From Gemmatimonadales bacterium (GTDB lineage: Bacteria > Gemmatimonadota > Gemmatimonadetes > Gemmatimonadales > GWC2-71-9), in assembly GCA_011772755.1 (NCBI GenBank), contig WVYX01000203.1, positions 1-64,000 on the forward strand: a stretch of DNA of 64,000 nt, in the 5' to 3' direction. Both the position numbers and the translations under genes were made by a program. The notes under the pieces are model-generated. The model was given only the letters and a program-made list of their open reading frames with translations. It made no database searches and was not told the DNA's origin. Shown here piece after piece: positions 20,823-28,753 of the stretch; the first letter of the stretch is position 1, and each line of letters starts with the position of its first letter.

Positions 20823-21571
20823 GCCTCGACCGGCTCGACACCCAGCTGCTGACTCAGGTGCTCGAGATCAAACGCCTCTTTACGTACGCGAAGGTCGTAG
20901 TAGAACAAGGTGAACGCACACGCCACGATAGGATAGAGCAGGAGCTGAAGCAGCTGTCCGCCCACGGTAAATGTCGTCTCCAACCCGGGCACGAACACGG
21001 CAAACGCCCCAGCCGCCATGAGCGGCAGCATGATGAGGGCAAACACCACGATGCCCAGCACCAGGGCCTTCCCTTTGAATCCTTTGGTCAGTTTCCACGA
21101 ACGGCCCAGGGCATCGGTCGCCGACGGCAGCTTCTCCAGCACGACGGCCTGAGTCACGACGGCGTACCCGCAGGCCACGATGATTCCCGGAATGAGAAAG
21201 AAGAGCGAGGTGATGAAGACCAGGATGTACTTTGCCAGCCCCGCAATGAAGAGCTGCACGATCTTTCCCAGCGCGTAGCCCAGGGCGTTGCCTATCAGGG
21301 GATCGCGGCCCAGGTAAACCTCCGAAATGACCCAGATAGTGGCTCCAGCGGCCACCAAGCCTCCCAGACCTGACAGCACGAACGCAGCAAACCACATCAC
21401 GGGATGCTGCAAAGGGCCCCCTCCCAGCTCGACATAGGTGTTCATCACCGCGGGCACGCCCTCGCACACGATGGCGATGGAGACGAGGGTGGCGAAGTAC
21501 GTACGGTAGATGGCGAAGGCACCGTCCAGGATCTCGCCCAGCGACAGGCTGCGAATCTGGTATGTGGCCAT
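20819..21571 (-). CDS. Six-to-seven-span membrane protein at head of MoxR/DUF58 operon
   Basis: About 250 residues. The opening MATYQIRSLSLGEILDGAFAIYRTYF is typical of membrane proteins found in MoxR/DUF58/DUF4129 operons, some annotated as glycerophosphodiester phosphodiesterase membrane-domain-like. Five or six hydrophobic segments follow. I chose ATG 21571 because GGGAGGAGCC precedes it; the ORF-track extension to 21724 runs into the divergent RDD gene. It has no catalytic domain, so a structural or regulatory role is more likely. It is divergent from the RDD-SpoIIM gene across 31 bp. Confidence 0.7.
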   Translation of the reverse strand: MATYQIRSLSLGEILDGAFAIYRTYFATLVSIAIVCEGVPAVMNTYVELGGGPLQHPVMWFAAFVLSGLGGLVAAGATIWVISEVYLGRDPLIGNALGYALGKIVQLFIAGLAKYILVFITSLFFLIPGIIVACGYAVVTQAVVLEKLPSATDALGRSWKLTKGFKGKALVLGIVVFALIMLPLMAAGAFAVFVPGLETTFTVGGQLLQLLLYPIVACAFTLFYYDLRVRKEAFDLEHLSQQLGVEPVEA

Positions 21572-21602
21572 GGCTCCTCCCGTGCGATAAGATGTTCTGC
21601 AA

Positions 21603-23453
21603 ATGCCCGACACGCGAGACCCGAAGACACTGCAGTTCTCCCGCCGCATCGCCGTGGAGACGCCGGAGCATGTGATTCTCCGGTTCGAGCTGGCGGGCTT
21701 GGGCTCCCGCACGGCCGCAGCCATCTACGACCTCGTGGTCCTGTTCCTCATGCTGATACTGGTGATGTTGATGTTCTCCATCGCCGGTACACTGGGGACC
21801 TGGCTCCGGGGCTGGGCCGGCGCTGCGCTCCTGTTCATCTGGTTCGTGATGTTCTGGGGGTACTTCACGTTGTTTGAGGCCCTCGCGGGCGGTCGCACCC
21901 CCGGCAAGCGCCGCCTGGGGATCCGGGTGGTCATGGATACCGGACACCCCATCACCTTCACCGCAGCCGCCGCACGCAACCTGGTTCGACTGGTCGACAT
22001 CCAGCCGCTTGGGTCGTACGTGGTGGGCATGCTGTTCGTGTTCTTTCAGTCGCATCACAAGCGGCTGGGAGATGTGGTGGCCGGAACCATCGTGGTCCGC
22101 GACCGCCCCGAAGACCTCGTGCTGGCCGCTCCGGTGCCCGCAGAGGCAGAGCAGCTCGACGCCGGACCGCCGGCTCTGTCGGACGACGAGTTCCGGCTCC
22201 TGGAGCAGTTCATCTTGCGACTGGACGATCTGGCACCAGAGGTGCGTCTCCGGTTTGCCCCGGAGCTGGCAGACCGCCTGGGGCAGCGCTTCCCCGAGCG
22301 AGACCCGCGACCGGAGAAGTTCCTCATCACGCTGTATGACACGGAGCTGACCAAGCGACGCGCCAAGACGGCGGCGCGCCGAGGTGGCGGCGGCGCAAGG
22401 GCGGCGGGAATGGGCGACCGGTTCGTGGCGATGAAACAGCAGGCGTGGGAAGCCTTCCGGCAGCGCGCGTCACGCGTGGAGAAAGAAGGGTTGAAGAGCC
22501 TGTCGGGCCGAGAACTCACCGGCTTTGCAGCTGAATACCGAGAGATCGCCGCCGACCTTGCGCGGGCACGGACCTACGGCGTGGATCCCCGGGTCCTCGA
22601 GTATCTCGGTCGCATTGTGAGCGCCGGGCACAATGCGTTGTACGGGCTCCGGGGCGTGCGGCGGCTCCCGCTGGGTCGCCTGCTCCTTCGTGAGTTGCCT
22701 GCCGCCGTCTACCGGGCACGACGGTATGTTCTGGTGGCAAGTTTGCTCTTCTTCATCCCCGGCACGGTTGGCTACATCCTGGTACGCGAGCGTCCGGAGA
22801 TCGTGCACGAGATCATGCCCAACGGGATGATCGCCCGGGCCGAGGGCGGTGAGTACCAGCGCGCAGCCGGTCGTGGCTATGCGGAAGCGCCCTCCCCCTA
22901 CCTGCCATTCATGGCGTCCGCCATCATCACCAACAACGTGCAGGTCGCGTTCGGCGCGTTCGCCTTGGGAATCACCGCCGGCATCGGAACGGTCCTCGTG
23001 CTCGTCTTCAACGGTCTGTTTTTCGGCGCGGTGCTTGGCCTATTTGCCAATTATCATCTCGCTGGCTGGATCCTCACCTTCGTGGCCGGACACGGCGTGC
23101 TGGAGCTCACCGCCATCTTCATCGCCGGGGGAGCCGGGCTCCTAGTCGGGCGGGCGCTGGTTGCCCCCGGCGATCTCGCGCGGCGGGACGCCCTCGTGGT
23201 GCACGGCCGCCTCGCCATCCGGCTCGTCGGCGCGGCGGCGTGCCTCCTGATCCTTGCCGGGTTGATTGAGGGCTTTCTATCGGCGAGCGGAGCGCCGGCA
23301 GTTCTTAAGCTCGTCGTCAGCGTGGCGAGTCTGGTGTTGGTGGGACTGTACCTTGCGGCGGGGAGGCAAGCCCTCGCTCGTAAGCCTTCAGCTTTCAGCC
23401 TTCAGCCGTCGGCGATCGCGAGCAGTTCGCATTTCGCAATTCGCAATTCGTAG
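21603..23453 (+). CDS. RDD family / SpoIIM (DUF95) fusion membrane protein
   Basis: A 616-residue protein. The N-terminal RDD domain (about 20-165) has GLGSRTAAAIYDLVVLF and GGRTPGKRRLGIRVV plus membrane segments. A polar linker with the Arg/Ala-rich stretch near 255-275 follows. The C-terminal SpoIIM/DUF95 domain (about 290-590) has FAAEYREIAADLARAR, RARRYVLVASLLFFIPG, FMASAIITNNVQVAFGAFALGITAG and GHGVLELTAIFIAGGAGL. Stand-alone RDD and SpoIIM genes usually accompany MoxR/DUF58/DUF4129; here they are fused and divergent from that operon. The last about 25 residues (PSAFSLQPSAIASSSHFAIRNS) are translated repeat array. Confidence 0.9.
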   Translation: MPDTRDPKTLQFSRRIAVETPEHVILRFELAGLGSRTAAAIYDLVVLFLMLILVMLMFSIAGTLGTWLRGWAGAALLFIWFVMFWGYFTLFEALAGGRTPGKRRLGIRVVMDTGHPITFTAAAARNLVRLVDIQPLGSYVVGMLFVFFQSHHKRLGDVVAGTIVVRDRPEDLVLAAPVPAEAEQLDAGPPALSDDEFRLLEQFILRLDDLAPEVRLRFAPELADRLGQRFPERDPRPEKFLITLYDTELTKRRAKTAARRGGGGARAAGMGDRFVAMKQQAWEAFRQRASRVEKEGLKSLSGRELTGFAAEYREIAADLARARTYGVDPRVLEYLGRIVSAGHNALYGLRGVRRLPLGRLLLRELPAAVYRARRYVLVASLLFFIPGTVGYILVRERPEIVHEIMPNGMIARAEGGEYQRAAGRGYAEAPSPYLPFMASAIITNNVQVAFGAFALGITAGIGTVLVLVFNGLFFGAVLGLFANYHLAGWILTFVAGHGVLELTAIFIAGGAGLLVGRALVAPGDLARRDALVVHGRLAIRLVGAAACLLILAGLIEGFLSASGAPAVLKLVVSVASLVLVGLYLAAGRQALARKPSAFSLQPSAIASSSHFAIRNS

Positions 23454-23455
23454 CG
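23378..23455. repeat. Left arm of S23-flanking array (CAGCCTTCAG and TTCGCAATTCG classes)
   Basis: CCTTCAGCTTTCAGCCTTCAGCCGTCGG passes into GCGAGCAGTTCGCATTTCGCAATTCGCAATTCGTAG. The reverse complement of both word classes reappears at 23943-24072, on the other side of the S23-family gene. It supplies the stop codon of the RDD-SpoIIM gene. Confidence 0.85.
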
Positions 23456-23560
23456 CGGCACGCGCGTTGCCACCCGACCCTGCCCTCCCGCAACGGAGTG
23501 CTACAGCACGCAATCGATTGGCACCGTCATTGAACGGCCATGTACCTATGATTAGGGACC

Positions 23561-23950
23561 ATGGCTTCTCAGCCTCGCCGACGACCACTGCTTCGCGACT
23601 TCCGAACGCTGCGCGTTTGGCGAAAGGCACACCGCTTTGTCCTGCTCGTTTACAGAGGAACAAGGACATTTCCCAAGTAGGAGATGTACGGTCTCACCGC
23701 ACAGCTTCGGCGCGCTGCGGTATCAGTACCTGCGAACATCGCGGAGGGCTGCGGCAGGCCGGCAGGACCGGATCGAGCACGTTTCTTCCAGGTAGCCCTG
23801 GGATCCGCGTCCGAGCTTGACTACCTGCTCGAACTCAGTCGCGACCTAGCGTTCCTCGACACCGATGCTTGCGCAGTGCTGTTGAAAGCGGTGGTAGACA
23901 TCAAGAAGATGCTACCACCGCTAATCAGAAAGACGGCATCGAATTGCTAA
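23561..23950 (+). pseudogene. S23/four-helix-bundle protein gene interrupted by an amber codon
   Basis: Reading one frame from ATG 23561 gives the full family pattern: RDFRTLRVWRKAHRFVLLVYRGTRTFPK, then TAG (23678-23680), then EMYGLTAQLRRAAVSVPANIAEGCGR and the C-terminal helices. The family normally reads FPKEE.YGLT here, so one codon has become a stop. The ORF-track entry 23684-23950 is the downstream part only. S23-family proteins are known from 23S rRNA intervening sequences and as Avd accessory factors of diversity-generating retroelements. No rRNA or reverse transcriptase is nearby. The gene is flanked on both sides by inverted repeat arrays, and its last residues (SNC) and TAA stop are repeat sequence. 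Confidence 0.8.
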
Positions 23951-24072
23951 TTGCGAATTGCGATTTGCTTAGCTGAAGGCTGAGGGCTGAAGGCTACAGC
24001 CCTCGAATTGCGAATTGCGAATGGCGAATTGCTCGCGACGCCTAAGGAGACAGCTGAGGGCTGAAGGCTACG
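23937..24072. repeat. Right arm of S23-flanking array
   Basis: CGAATTGCTAATTGCGAATTGCGATTTGC, then GCTGAAGGCTGAGGGCTGAAGGCT, then a second round: GAATTGCGAATTGCGAATGGCGAATTGC and GCTGAGGGCTGAAGGCT. It is the inverse of the 23378-23455 arm, with a partial duplication. It ends at the stop of the converging gene. Confidence 0.88.
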
Positions 24073-24595
24073 GTCCCCCCCTCCGCCACTCCATATGTCG
24101 TTGATTCTTGAAGCGGATCACACCCTCCGGTACCGCCGAGTAGTAGAACGCGAACTCGTATACCGCCTCTTCGTTGTCGTAGTTGATGGTGTACAACGTC
24201 TCCCGGACGCCCTCGTCCCGTTTCACCTCAAGAATCTCGTGGACCGTCGAATCCGTGCCTCCCTGGTGGAAGATGAGGATGTCCTTGGTGATCTCGAAGG
24301 GGCGATCCGCATACCTGGGATCCGTTGTATGCCAGACGCCCACCAATTCGTCAGGAATGGTCTTGTCCTTCGGGAGGAAGCGGATACCGTAGGCGACGAC
24401 CGCTACAACGGCGATCACCGCGAACACAGCTCCCAATACGGTGATTCGCGTGCGGCCATCCGCCGACGACCCTCTCCTCGGCGGGCGCGAACCAGGGTCG
24501 GGCTGATTCATCGCCGCAAGCACCTCAGCTGCCTTGGCTCGCAGCATGGCTTCACGATGCTGGAAGGGTATCTCGGGATCGTTTGTCTCTGCCAT
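24068..24595 (-). CDS. Hypothetical single-pass membrane protein
   Basis: A 175-residue protein. A charged N-terminus (about 1-50) is followed by one membrane segment (about 52-70, ITVLGAVFAVIAVVAVVAYGI) and a presumed extracytoplasmic beta-rich domain of about 100 residues (LVGVWHTTDPRYADRPFEITKDILIFHQGG), somewhat lipocalin-like in pattern. I do not recognise a named family. ATG 24595 has GGAG 8 nt upstream. It lies 58 bp downstream of the HD-GYP gene on the same strand and may be co-transcribed. The final codons touch a repeat array. Confidence 0.6.
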   Translation of the reverse strand: MAETNDPEIPFQHREAMLRAKAAEVLAAMNQPDPGSRPPRRGSSADGRTRITVLGAVFAVIAVVAVVAYGIRFLPKDKTIPDELVGVWHTTDPRYADRPFEITKDILIFHQGGTDSTVHEILEVKRDEGVRETLYTINYDNEEAVYEFAFYYSAVPEGVIRFKNQRHMEWRRGGP

Positions 24596-24653
24596 CGGGA
24601 CTGCTCCGTTGCCTTATCCATATCCATAGCTGGCTTGGGTAATCAACGCGCCC

Positions 24654-26786
24654 TCACTCTGTAGCGCTGCGGATGAGGGGAAAGGTCGCGTACCGTGAGA
24701 GCGGCTCCGGCCGCCCCATGACAGCCAGGAACGCGTCCGTCACGGCTGGATCGAACTGGGTGCCGGAGGAGTCGGTGATGTAGTCCATCACCCTGGCCAG
24801 GGGCCACGCTGACCGGTAGGGACGATCCGACGTCAGGGCGTCGTACACGTCGGGAACCGCCAGCAGCCGAGCAAGGAACGGTATGTCCTCGGCGGCCAGC
24901 CCCTCCGGATACCCCGACCCATCCCACCGCTCATGGTGATACAACACGATCGGGATCAGGTCCGCGTACGCGGGGATCGGGGAAAGGATCCTCGCACCCA
25001 CCGTAACGTGGGAGCGCATGATCACCCACTCCTCGTCGTTGAGCCTCCCAGGCTTGTCCAGAACGGAGGCCGGGACGCCTACCTTCCCGACGTCGTGCAG
25101 CAAGCCGCCCCGATGCAAGATATCGATCTGCTCCGGCGGCAGGCCCATTTCGTGGCCCACCGCCAACGACAACCTCGTCACTCGCTCCGAGTGACCCGCC
25201 GTCCACGGCGACTTGGCGTCCACCGTCTGCGCCAGCGCGGCGAGGGCGCCCCAGTTGAACTGATCGAGCTCCTCGAGAAGTCGAGCATTGGACAAGGCCA
25301 CGGCCACCTGGTCGGCCAGCGCTCGGGCTTGAAGGAGATCATCCTCCTGCACAGCCGCTGGGTCGGCGAACCCCAGCGCCACGAGGGCCGCCAAATCCTC
25401 TTTCATGGAAACGGGAAGAACGACGTAGTTCCGAATCGTGCGCTCGGCCAAGGGGACGGAGGCTACATAGCCGGGTACCTCGGCCCCGTCAAGCAGCAGG
25501 TAGTCGGGATGGTCTCGCAGCTCCCTGACCTGCGCCGGTGTGACTTGCACCTCTTGCGCGACCGTCTCCCCCTCGATGACCGCGATCCGGCGCCAGCGAT
25601 CACCATTTCCCGGGGAAACCCTCAAGCTCACGGTCACGCTGTCGCATCCCAGAGCTGCAGGGGTGCGAAACAGCAAGTTCTTGATGATCTCGTCCGTTTC
25701 CAGCGCCGATAGGATGGCCCTGTCGATCTCGTTCATGGCAGTCAGGGCACTGAAGTGCCTGCCCAGCCGCTGGGACATGGCATTGAAGGAGCCCGCGAGG
25801 TCCTCGAACTCGTCCCGGCTCTCAACGACGACCGGCGTATCGAAGTCCCGCTGAGCGACACGGCGCGTTCCCTCTTGCAGCTTCTCAATGGGATTCAGGC
25901 TCCGTCGGATCTGCACGTTGCTCAGAAGCAGCACCACCCACAGCGCCATGAGAACGGCAGGGACGAAGACCATCTTGAAGCTCGCCATGGGTAGGAGAAT
26001 GCTCTCCTTGGACTGACTCAGCACCATGTACCACGGCGGTGCGGCATACGAGCCAGTGACGAAGACCTGCCAGAATCCCGCCAGGAACGCACCCCGGTTG
26101 TCGCGCCACTCGAACTCGCCACCGTTGCCCTCGACGGCGGATCTGACCTTCTCGACCAGCGGGCGCGATGCCAACTCCGAGCAGTAAAGAGGCCGGTCGG
26201 CATGATCGAACAGACAGAGCTCCATGTCCGGCGGCACGGCCGCATCGTCCTCGCCCGCACTCACGTGAGCCGGATCCAGGCTTGCCCACAGGATCCCTCG
26301 ATCTGGGTCCTCGGCATCCACGGCCTGCGCCATGAGGATCGACAACTCGCCGGAGGGCCACTGGACCGAGACCAGGGACTGGCCCATCCGCAGGTGCTGC
26401 TCCTCCGCCGCGTCGAGCGGGGGCGGCTCCGGCAAGCGGCCGCTGAGGGAATCCGTTCGCCCGTCGCGACCCTGAAGCGCCACGCCAAGGAACGGACTGC
26501 CACTCCCCTGCGGGGAGCCCTCCGGCACTCGGCCGGGACGAGCCCGCAGACCGGAGGCCACGATTCTCAGGTCGGCCTCGAAGAACTGCAGTCGCTCGAG
26601 GAGCCCCATACCGGCAATCTTGCTCGCCTGCTGCACCCGCTCCCGACTCTGGTTGTTCAGCTGCCGCGTTACCAGGACATAGGAGATGGATGCCAACAGG
26701 ACCAAGGGGACCATGGCACACAGCACGAACAGGCCGAGGATTCGGCGGGCGACGCGAGTTCGAAGAAAGGCCGTCTGGATAGCCAT
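24654..26786 (-). CDS. HD-GYP cyclic-di-GMP phosphodiesterase receptor (sensor-HAMP-GAF-HD-GYP)
   Basis: A 710-residue membrane receptor. Membrane segment at about 15-38, extracytoplasmic dCache-like sensor to about 275, second membrane segment, HAMP (about 300-350, RRSLNPIEKLQEGTRRVAQRDF), GAF-like domain (about 360-510), and C-terminal HD-GYP (about 520-700). HD-GYP motifs are intact: LLHDVGKVGVP, then HHERWDGSGYP. It should hydrolyse c-di-GMP in response to a periplasmic signal. It sits next to pseudopilin genes, consistent with control of surface behaviour, though that link is inferred from position only. Confidence 0.92.
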   Translation of the reverse strand: MAIQTAFLRTRVARRILGLFVLCAMVPLVLLASISYVLVTRQLNNQSRERVQQASKIAGMGLLERLQFFEADLRIVASGLRARPGRVPEGSPQGSGSPFLGVALQGRDGRTDSLSGRLPEPPPLDAAEEQHLRMGQSLVSVQWPSGELSILMAQAVDAEDPDRGILWASLDPAHVSAGEDDAAVPPDMELCLFDHADRPLYCSELASRPLVEKVRSAVEGNGGEFEWRDNRGAFLAGFWQVFVTGSYAAPPWYMVLSQSKESILLPMASFKMVFVPAVLMALWVVLLLSNVQIRRSLNPIEKLQEGTRRVAQRDFDTPVVVESRDEFEDLAGSFNAMSQRLGRHFSALTAMNEIDRAILSALETDEIIKNLLFRTPAALGCDSVTVSLRVSPGNGDRWRRIAVIEGETVAQEVQVTPAQVRELRDHPDYLLLDGAEVPGYVASVPLAERTIRNYVVLPVSMKEDLAALVALGFADPAAVQEDDLLQARALADQVAVALSNARLLEELDQFNWGALAALAQTVDAKSPWTAGHSERVTRLSLAVGHEMGLPPEQIDILHRGGLLHDVGKVGVPASVLDKPGRLNDEEWVIMRSHVTVGARILSPIPAYADLIPIVLYHHERWDGSGYPEGLAAEDIPFLARLLAVPDVYDALTSDRPYRSAWPLARVMDYITDSSGTQFDPAVTDAFLAVMGRPEPLSRYATFPLIRSATE

Positions 26787-26796
26787 TGGCAGTCAG

Positions 26797-27330
26797 CTAG
26801 TACCTAACGGCCAAGCCGATGAACGCCCCGTCATTGGCGCGCACGACGTCATCCTGGCTGGGCTTGGCCGTCAGCGCTACCGTGGTTGCGCCGTCCTTGC
26901 CCATGCTATACAGGTCGTAGCTCGTGTTGATGGGAACCAGGAAGCGGTCCCTCCGGGCCCCCGGGGGAACGGGCTTGCCACGCTCGAACCTGAGGTACTG
27001 ATAGGGGTTGCCCCACGGGTCCAACATATCCCGACCAATCTCCGCCAGGGTTTCCGGCAGACCCTCGCCCAGCATTTCTACTCCGGCGAGGTCGGCCTGT
27101 ATGCCCTCGATGTCCAAGATGGCTCTGGCGACTCGGGCCTGGTCGATATGCTTGGTAACCTGCGGTGTGACCATCGCCAGGAGAGTCCCAAAGATCGCCA
27201 CCACCAGCACCATCTCGACTATCGTCCAGCCGAGCTCGTACCAGGCGCCGCGGGAGTGGCGCGCGGCCGCCAGCCAGCGAGTGACAGTCGCCACGGCAGA
27301 GAGATCGCGAGGAGCAGGCACAGATCCCAT
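26797..27330 (-). CDS. GspG-like major-type pseudopilin
   Basis: About 177 residues. A prepilin leader ends ELG, cleaved before WTIVEMVLVVAIFGTLLAMVTPQ. The +1 residue is Trp rather than the usual Phe, while Glu at +5 is kept. A GspG-type signature DPWGNPYQYLRFE and SYDLYSMGKDG follow. GspG-like proteins build pseudopilus or pilus fibres in the periplasm after prepilin peptidase cleavage. The ORF-track start at 27720 adds an unrelated 130 residues. I use ATG 27330, giving a 34-residue leader, but the start is uncertain. It is divergent from the minor pseudopilin operon beginning at 27789. Confidence 0.8.
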   Translation of the reverse strand: MGSVPAPRDLSAVATVTRWLAAARHSRGAWYELGWTIVEMVLVVAIFGTLLAMVTPQVTKHIDQARVARAILDIEGIQADLAGVEMLGEGLPETLAEIGRDMLDPWGNPYQYLRFERGKPVPPGARRDRFLVPINTSYDLYSMGKDGATTVALTAKPSQDDVVRANDGAFIGLAVRY

Positions 27331-27788
27331 ACAAACTGGAACGGCGGCTCCGTGCGGTCCGTGCCAAACATCACGAACCGACGCCGGAGTGCGCCGGCCA
27401 GTGTACTCTACGCCGTTCCCCGGGGTTCGCAAGTAGCGCAGCGGGGCTCCCGGGCTCGGGGGGCAGCGCTGGAAGTTTGCTTGCCACACGCGGTTGCGCT
27501 CACGCGATGAATGACGAGGCGCAGCCGGAAGGAAGTCGACGCGTAGCTGGCACAATTCGACCCAGTAGGCCCTGCACCCAGAGGTGTCGTAGGTCACCGA
27601 CCCTGGAGGTTCCAATTGGGCAAGTTGAGCGGGTTCTTGCAGGCGGGAGCGGGCGCCCGTGGCGGGATGGACCGGCAACCGGCCGGCTTCTGGTGCCCCG
27701 CCTTGCGCCCTCCGGCGCACCGCTCCTGCCTGCTACACGTGTACGCACACATCTAACACGAGTGCACACAACGAGTTAACTTGGCGCG
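27331..27788. other. Divergent intergenic region between pseudopilin genes
   Basis: A 458-bp stretch without a convincing gene. It should hold the promoters of the gspG-like gene and the gspH operon. I found no clear sigma-70 or sigma-54 site. Several GC-rich inverted repeats are present (for example ACCGGCAACCGGCCGG) and a palindrome ACACGTGT near 27735. ORFs called across it are not supported by any family similarity I can see. Confidence 0.5.
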
Positions 27789-28325
27789 ATGCTACATCGC
27801 CTAGCGTGGTGCGAACCACACCACTCATCGCACTTATCCCAGGTAGGCCGGTCCACCCCGGCCGCCGGAAGACTACGATTGGCCGGCTTCACTCTGGCCG
27901 AGATGCTGCTGGTGCTCGTAGTGCTGGGCATCCTCACCTCAGTGGGCTACTGGCAGATGTTGCCGGCCCTCGAGCGGCAGAGGGTGCGGCGAACGACTGC
28001 CGTCATCGCAGCCGATCTCCAGTACGCGCAGGCCATGGCGGCGCGGCAGCGTCGGCCGGTTGTGATCATCGCTCAGCCGGTGCTCAAGGCGTACCTCATC
28101 CGCGACCGCCCGGGCACCACCGTGTATCGCCAACGGTTCTTCGGAGACGAAACCGACTACATGATCGACGCGTTCGACGTGAGCCCCAAGACGACGGTAG
28201 AGATCTTCCCCAACGGCGTCGCCACGGCAACCACCACGTTCACCGTGTCGATTCAGGACTATGAACGGCACGTGAGACTGACCAGCGCCGGGCAGGTGCG
28301 CATCCTCGGCGTGAGCGAGAGTTAG
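27789..28325 (+). CDS. GspH/FimT-type minor pseudopilin
   Basis: A 178-residue protein with a prepilin signal GRLRLAG|FTLAEMLLVLVVLGILTSVGYWQM (cleavage near residue 33) and the FimT/GspH pattern of a helical stem followed by a beta-rich head (TTAVIAADLQYAQAMAARQRRPV...). Such minor pseudopilins prime or cap type IV pili or type II secretion fibres. It is the first gene of a tightly spaced operon with PilV-, PilW- and PilX-like genes. The start at ATG 27789 gives a long leader; a later non-ATG start is possible. Confidence 0.82.
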   Translation: MLHRLAWCEPHHSSHLSQVGRSTPAAGRLRLAGFTLAEMLLVLVVLGILTSVGYWQMLPALERQRVRRTTAVIAADLQYAQAMAARQRRPVVIIAQPVLKAYLIRDRPGTTVYRQRFFGDETDYMIDAFDVSPKTTVEIFPNGVATATTTFTVSIQDYERHVRLTSAGQVRILGVSES

Positions 28326-28327
28326 CA

Positions 28328-28753
28328 ATGGTGCCGCGCCGGCTCCGTGCCATCCGGGTAGCCCGGGGAGATGCCGGCATCTCCCTGGTCGAGATCATGA
28401 TCGCGCTGAGCATCCTGGCCGCGGTGCTTGTGGCCCTTGGGGGACTCATGTTCCAGGTGGCACGCCATACGCGCCAGTCGGCGGCCGCGGGATACCGCAG
28501 CGCTGCCGTCACCAGCGCGGCAGCCTGGGCACGAGGCCTGGCGTGGGACAGCCTCGATACGGCGATTGGCTGCACCACGGACACCACCGGGCTGCTCACC
28601 TACTCCAAGTGCGTCACAGTGCAGACGCTCTCCACCAATCTGAAGCGCGTCACAGTAGTCATTTCCCCCACCGGTTCACTGGTGGCACTACCTGACACGG
28701 TTGAGGTGGACCGCAACAAGCCGAGGCTCAAATCAACACTGCGAGCAAGCTGA
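28328..28753 (+). CDS. PilV/GspI-type minor pseudopilin
   Basis: A 141-residue protein with prepilin signal RGDAG|ISLVEIMIALSILAAVLVALGGLM (cleavage near residue 17) and a short C-terminal head. The order GspH, PilV, PilW, PilX matches minor-pilin operons. It starts 2 bp after the gspH-like stop. Its TGA overlaps what appears to be a CTG start for the next gene (CTGA). Confidence 0.82.
   Translation: MVPRRLRAIRVARGDAGISLVEIMIALSILAAVLVALGGLMFQVARHTRQSAAAGYRSAAVTSAAAWARGLAWDSLDTAIGCTTDTTGLLTYSKCVTVQTLSTNLKRVTVVISPTGSLVALPDTVEVDRNKPRLKSTLRAS

Noticed and set aside
20880-22058. 392-residue minus-strand ORF across the divergent gap
   Set aside because: It spans the starts of two well-supported divergent genes and has no family similarity.
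23378-24072. S23 gene as part of a 23S rRNA intervening sequence
   Set aside because: The flanks encode an RDD-SpoIIM protein and a hypothetical protein; no rRNA sequence is present.
23378-24072. Diversity-generating retroelement built around the S23/Avd-like gene
   Set aside because: No reverse transcriptase, template repeat or variable repeat was seen anywhere in the window.
27500-27779. Small ORFs of about 90-100 residues in the divergent pseudopilin gap
   Set aside because: Arg/Pro-rich composition, no ribosome sites, overlapping frames on both strands.
27331-27788. Sigma-54 promoter for the pseudopilin operon
   Set aside because: Candidates such as TGGCACAATTC lack the -12 GC element at the right spacing.
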